NCBI RefSeq assembly: GCF_947497025.1
Contig: NZ_CANMFC010000009.1
Span: 1-64,000, forward strand
DNA: 64,000 nt
DNA from: an uncultured Kushneria sp.
Lineage (GTDB): Bacteria; Pseudomonadota; Gammaproteobacteria; Pseudomonadales; Halomonadaceae
Direction of reading: 5' to 3'
The position numbers and the translations under genes were made by a program. The notes under the pieces are model-generated. The model had not been told where the DNA came from, did not search any database, and saw only the letters and a program-made list of their open reading frames with translations. Each line of letters opens with the position of its first letter. The first letter of the stretch is position 1. Shown here piece after piece: positions 61,264-64,000 of the stretch.

Positions 61264-63498
61264 TTACGATTTTTTGCCATAGCTATAGTGGTAATTACCG
61301 TAATTGCCGCCGTAACGATGGGACGCCGTCTGCTCTATACCATTGAGAACAGTTCCCTTGATTTCCACGCCACTGTGTTCGAATCGACGTCTTGCCTGTT
61401 CAATCTCGGCAGGAGGATTCACACCGTAGCGAGCCAGCAGCATGTTGGTCCCTGCCTGCTTACCGATAATGGCGGCATCCGTGACTGCCAGGATAGGCGG
61501 CGTATCGATAATGATCAGGTCATAATGCTGATCGGCCCAGGCCAGCAGCTCACTAAACCCGGCACTCATCAAAAGCTCTGCCGGATTCGGCGGTGCGGCA
61601 CCGCGCGAAATAAAGTCCAGTCCATCAACGCCACCCGAGCGTACTACCTCAGAAGCCGTGGTTCTGCGAGCCAGGACATCACTCAACCCCTTTTCCGAGC
61701 GGCCCTTGAAGACATGGTGTAGATGGCCCATGCGCATATCAGCATCGATGACCAGCACTCTCTGACCTGCCTGAGCACACACAACACCAAGATTGGACAC
61801 CACGAAGCTTTTGCCTGCACCCGGACTGGCACTACTGATCATAAGCCGGGCGTTGGGCGCTTCCATCATGGCAAAGTGCAGACTGGTTCGCAGGCTACGT
61901 ACGGCTTCAACGGCCTGGTCATCCGAGTTGCGCAGTGCCAGAACACCCGTATCTATCGTATTTCTGGCATTTTGATTGCGCCCGATTCGCAAACCACGAC
62001 TACCACGTGTCTTTTTTACCAAACCACTTTGGTTACCGCTCAGAGGTATGGAGGCATAAACGGGCATACCGATCTGTTCAAGCTGTTCGGGGCTTTCGAT
62101 GCCACGATTCATGATTCGACGGATAAGAACCACGATGATGGCAACGACCAGACCCAGTACAAAAGCGATGACAGTGATAAGCGCCTTACGCGGTGCTACC
62201 GGACTATTCTGCAGGGTAGAGTCATCAATGATGCGGACATTGCCTACGGCACCCGCCTTTGCAATGTTCATCTCCTGCATACGGTTAAGCATCTGAACGT
62301 ACATTTCCTGATTGACGTTCACATCGCGCTGGAGTCGCAGAACTTCCTGCTGTGTTTCAGGCAGGCTGTCAACACGCTTTTGTAGCCTTTCTTTCTCGGC
62401 GTTAAGCTCTTCACGCTTTTGCAACAGTGCCTGGTATTGTGGATGGCTCTTGTTGAAACGACGTGACAGGTCTGCTTCATCAAACTTGAGCTGGTTAAGC
62501 TGATTGTCAAGGTTAACTATTTGATTCAGTACCGAAGAGGTTTCCTGATCAAGATCGACAGAATCCTGATTGACACGATAGCTGTTTAACTTGTTTTCAG
62601 CTTCCACCAGACTGTCACGTACGCGTGGCGCCTGCTGATTGAGGAAGTCGAGGCTTTGTTGCGCTTCGGCTGACTGTCTTTCAATGTTCTGCGTGATATA
62701 AATATCAGTGATGGCCTTGAGGCTGTCACGAATTTGATCCCGATCAGTGCCATTCAGCGTCAGCTGCAAAATGCCCGTTCCAGAGCGGCCGATTTCTTCT
62801 ACTTCAAACCCACTGCGCAGACTGTTGATGGCTGACAGGCGCGAACGCTTGACGACCGTAAACTCGGCGCCCTGCCCTGCCGTCATGTCCATAACGCGCA
62901 TTTCAACATTACCATCACGCGACTGCGCCAACTGACCGACCTGACCTTCCAGAATCAGTTGACCATCAGCACGGAGCTCATAGCGATCGTTACCCAGCGA
63001 CTTGATCGTCAGCGGCCTATTGATCCAGCTGTCCGGCACGATGAAACGTGTGACATTGATGCTTTCACCGGCCCACACCGACGACCATCCCTGAGCAAAT
63101 GAGGGGCGCTCGATGCCGCGACGCGCCAGCGTATCCCCCAGAATCGGAAGGCCCTCGGGCGTAATACTCAGCTGCAGGTTGAGACGATCAACTGCCTGGC
63201 CAAGTACCATGCGAGAAGTAAGTATCTGCATCTCGGCCGTTGACCGGGGGGTATCCCCGAAAACGCCCAGATTTTGAACCGGGTTACTGGCTGGGTTGGC
63301 ACGCCCTTCTATTTCAAGAAGGGCATCACTTTGGTAAACCGGTGTTTTAAACGTAACGTAGAGAATCCCGAGAAACGTAAATACACATACGATCAGGGCG
63401 ATCAGCCACTTGTTATCGATCATCAGACCAAACAGACGGCCTAGATCAAGCTCTTCGCCGGAATCGGCTGACTGATATTTTTCAGTATTCGAGGCCAT
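61264..63498 (-). CDS. wzc: Wzc-type polysaccharide co-polymerase / BY-kinase
   Basis: 744 residues. N-terminal Wzz domain with a membrane helix at ~31-50 (LIALIVCVFTFLGILYVTFKT), a long periplasmic region with coiled coils (~270-400), a second helix ~435-455 (ITVIAFVLGLVVAIIVVLI), then a cytoplasmic tyrosine kinase: Walker A SSASPGAGKS (555-564), Walker A' VLVIDADMR, Walker B LIIIDTPP. The tail has five Tyr (729, 733, 736, 738, 740) for autophosphorylation. Controls EPS chain length and export with Wza. No Wzb phosphatase gene lies between wza and wzc. Confidence 0.96.
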   Translation of the reverse strand: MASNTEKYQSADSGEELDLGRLFGLMIDNKWLIALIVCVFTFLGILYVTFKTPVYQSDALLEIEGRANPASNPVQNLGVFGDTPRSTAEMQILTSRMVLGQAVDRLNLQLSITPEGLPILGDTLARRGIERPSFAQGWSSVWAGESINVTRFIVPDSWINRPLTIKSLGNDRYELRADGQLILEGQVGQLAQSRDGNVEMRVMDMTAGQGAEFTVVKRSRLSAINSLRSGFEVEEIGRSGTGILQLTLNGTDRDQIRDSLKAITDIYITQNIERQSAEAQQSLDFLNQQAPRVRDSLVEAENKLNSYRVNQDSVDLDQETSSVLNQIVNLDNQLNQLKFDEADLSRRFNKSHPQYQALLQKREELNAEKERLQKRVDSLPETQQEVLRLQRDVNVNQEMYVQMLNRMQEMNIAKAGAVGNVRIIDDSTLQNSPVAPRKALITVIAFVLGLVVAIIVVLIRRIMNRGIESPEQLEQIGMPVYASIPLSGNQSGLVKKTRGSRGLRIGRNQNARNTIDTGVLALRNSDDQAVEAVRSLRTSLHFAMMEAPNARLMISSASPGAGKSFVVSNLGVVCAQAGQRVLVIDADMRMGHLHHVFKGRSEKGLSDVLARRTTASEVVRSGGVDGLDFISRGAAPPNPAELLMSAGFSELLAWADQHYDLIIIDTPPILAVTDAAIIGKQAGTNMLLARYGVNPPAEIEQARRRFEHSGVEIKGTVLNGIEQTASHRYGGNYGNYHYSYGKKS

Positions 63499-63592
63499 AT
63501 TGATTTATCACTGATTCCATTTACGAAATGGTACATGAGCAGATCTGTCAGTTTTGTACAGCGCTCATTCCCGATACTGCCGACTCAAGACA

Positions 63593-63620
63593 CGCGCTAT
63601 CCAGCGAACTGGATAGCGCG
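63593..63620 (-). other. Hairpin between wza and wzc
   Basis: A 12-pair stem CGCGCTATCCAG/CTGGATAGCGCG with a CGAA tetraloop, 8 bases past the wza stop. No T-run follows on the minus strand, so it looks like a processing/stability element or partial attenuator rather than a terminator. Confidence 0.8.
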
Positions 63621-63627
63621 GAACTCG

Positions 63628-64000
63628 TTAGAGGTCGTTGTAATCATCAACCGAACCAATCGACTGACGAGTCAGGTTGGTCGACGGCAACAACTGACTG
63701 ATGACACGGTTCCAACGGCTGATCGGCGCAGTAGTGACATACACAATATCCTGCGGTTCAAGCTGGAATTCTGTGCCGATGACGTAAGACGCTGCGTTGC
63801 TGGCATCAAGCTGATAGACAGTCGCCTGCTTGTCGCCCGGACCACCCTGGCGGATGACAAAGATACCCGAAGCCCGTGCTTCAACTTCATCAATGCCACC
63901 CGACTGACTCAGCGCATCGACCAGACTGAATCGATGTCCGCCCATTGGGAGATCCTGAGGTCTAAGGACTTCTCCGAGCACATAAACCTTTTGCGAACCA
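63628..64000 (-). CDS. wza: Wza-type outer membrane polysaccharide export protein, C-terminal part
   Basis: The last 124 residues or so; the frame continues beyond base 64000 (GSQKVYVLGEV at the edge). Wza features: VYVLGEVLRPQDLPMGGHRFSLVDALSQSGGIDEVEARASGIFVIRQGG (a SLBB/beta-grasp repeat) and FQLEPQDIVYVTTAPISRWNRVISQLLPSTNLTRQ, leading to the C-terminal helix that crosses the outer membrane. Forms the octameric export channel. First visible gene of the EPS export unit; upstream genes lie outside the window. Confidence 0.93.
   Translation of the reverse strand, partial: GSQKVYVLGEVLRPQDLPMGGHRFSLVDALSQSGGIDEVEARASGIFVIRQGGPGDKQATVYQLDASNAASYVIGTEFQLEPQDIVYVTTAPISRWNRVISQLLPSTNLTRQSIGSVDDYNDL

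Noticed and set aside
1-64000. CRISPR arrays, insertion sequences, prophage, tRNA or rRNA genes
   Set aside because: I looked for spaced repeats, transposase or integrase motifs and RNA gene landmarks and saw none.

Overview
The window is almost wholly a motility locus joined to an exopolysaccharide (EPS) locus. The moderate GC, the FlhDC-type (enterobacterial-style) flagellar hierarchy, a CheD gene inside an otherwise E. coli-like chemotaxis operon and the family-level look of the proteins suggest a peritrichously flagellated gammaproteobacterium, most likely Halomonadaceae (Halomonas/Kushneria/Chromohalobacter group). This is inference from protein character, with no rRNA or marker gene in view.

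Layout: 1-2.25 kb, the 3' end of one flagellin gene and a complete second flagellin with an atypical central insert. 2.5-6.3 kb, an OmpW-like porin, a membrane diguanylate cyclase, an isolated TupA-like ATP-grasp protein and FlaG. 6.4-18.6 kb, fliE facing away from fliFGHIJK, then fliLMNOPQR (basal body, C-ring, export gate, hook-length ruler). 18.8-29.2 kb (minus strand), flgBCDE, flgFGHIJ and flgKL (rod, hook, rings, hook-filament junction). 29.4-31.0 kb (plus strand), flgA and flgMN. 31.2-46.6 kb (minus strand), flhDC, motAB-cheAW, an Aer-like receptor with cheRDBYZ, and flhBAE, in nearly the E. coli order. 46.9-50.4 kb (minus strand), fliDST followed by a second FliK-like protein and a stand-alone FlhB C-terminal domain. 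50.5-51.3 kb, cysQ. 51.5-64 kb (minus strand), a Wzx/Wzy-type EPS cluster: wza (partial), wzc, a polyprenyl-phosphate sugar-1-phosphate transferase, then a GT-like protein of unknown family, glycosyltransferases, Wzx flippase and EpsG-like polymerase.

How it fits together: FlhDC (class 1) should activate class 2 operons; four similar dyads resembling FlhD2C2 boxes lie in front of flhB, fliL, between fliE and fliF, and between flgA and flgB. The sigma-28 factor FliA, whose gene is not in the window, should then fire class 3 promoters; clear sigma-28 sequences precede flgM, flgKL, fliDST and motA, and a -10-like match precedes the second flagellin. FlgM holds FliA until hook completion. Chemotaxis output runs receptor - CheW - CheA - CheY to FliM/FliG, with CheZ, CheR, CheB and CheD for termination and adaptation. 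The EPS cluster appears split by an internal terminator into an export/assembly unit (wza-wzc-sugar transferase) and a repeat-unit synthesis unit. The diguanylate cyclase near the flagellins is a plausible motility/EPS switch, though nothing in the sequence proves this.

I found no tRNA, rRNA, CRISPR, insertion sequence, prophage or clear defence system. The best candidates for something under-described are the flagellin with the inserted beta-rich domain bounded by poly-C tracts, the FliK-like/FhlB pair in the fliDST operon, the Aer-like receptor carrying a CheR/CheB tether, and the EPS cluster with a GT14-like enzyme and an unassigned GT-like protein.
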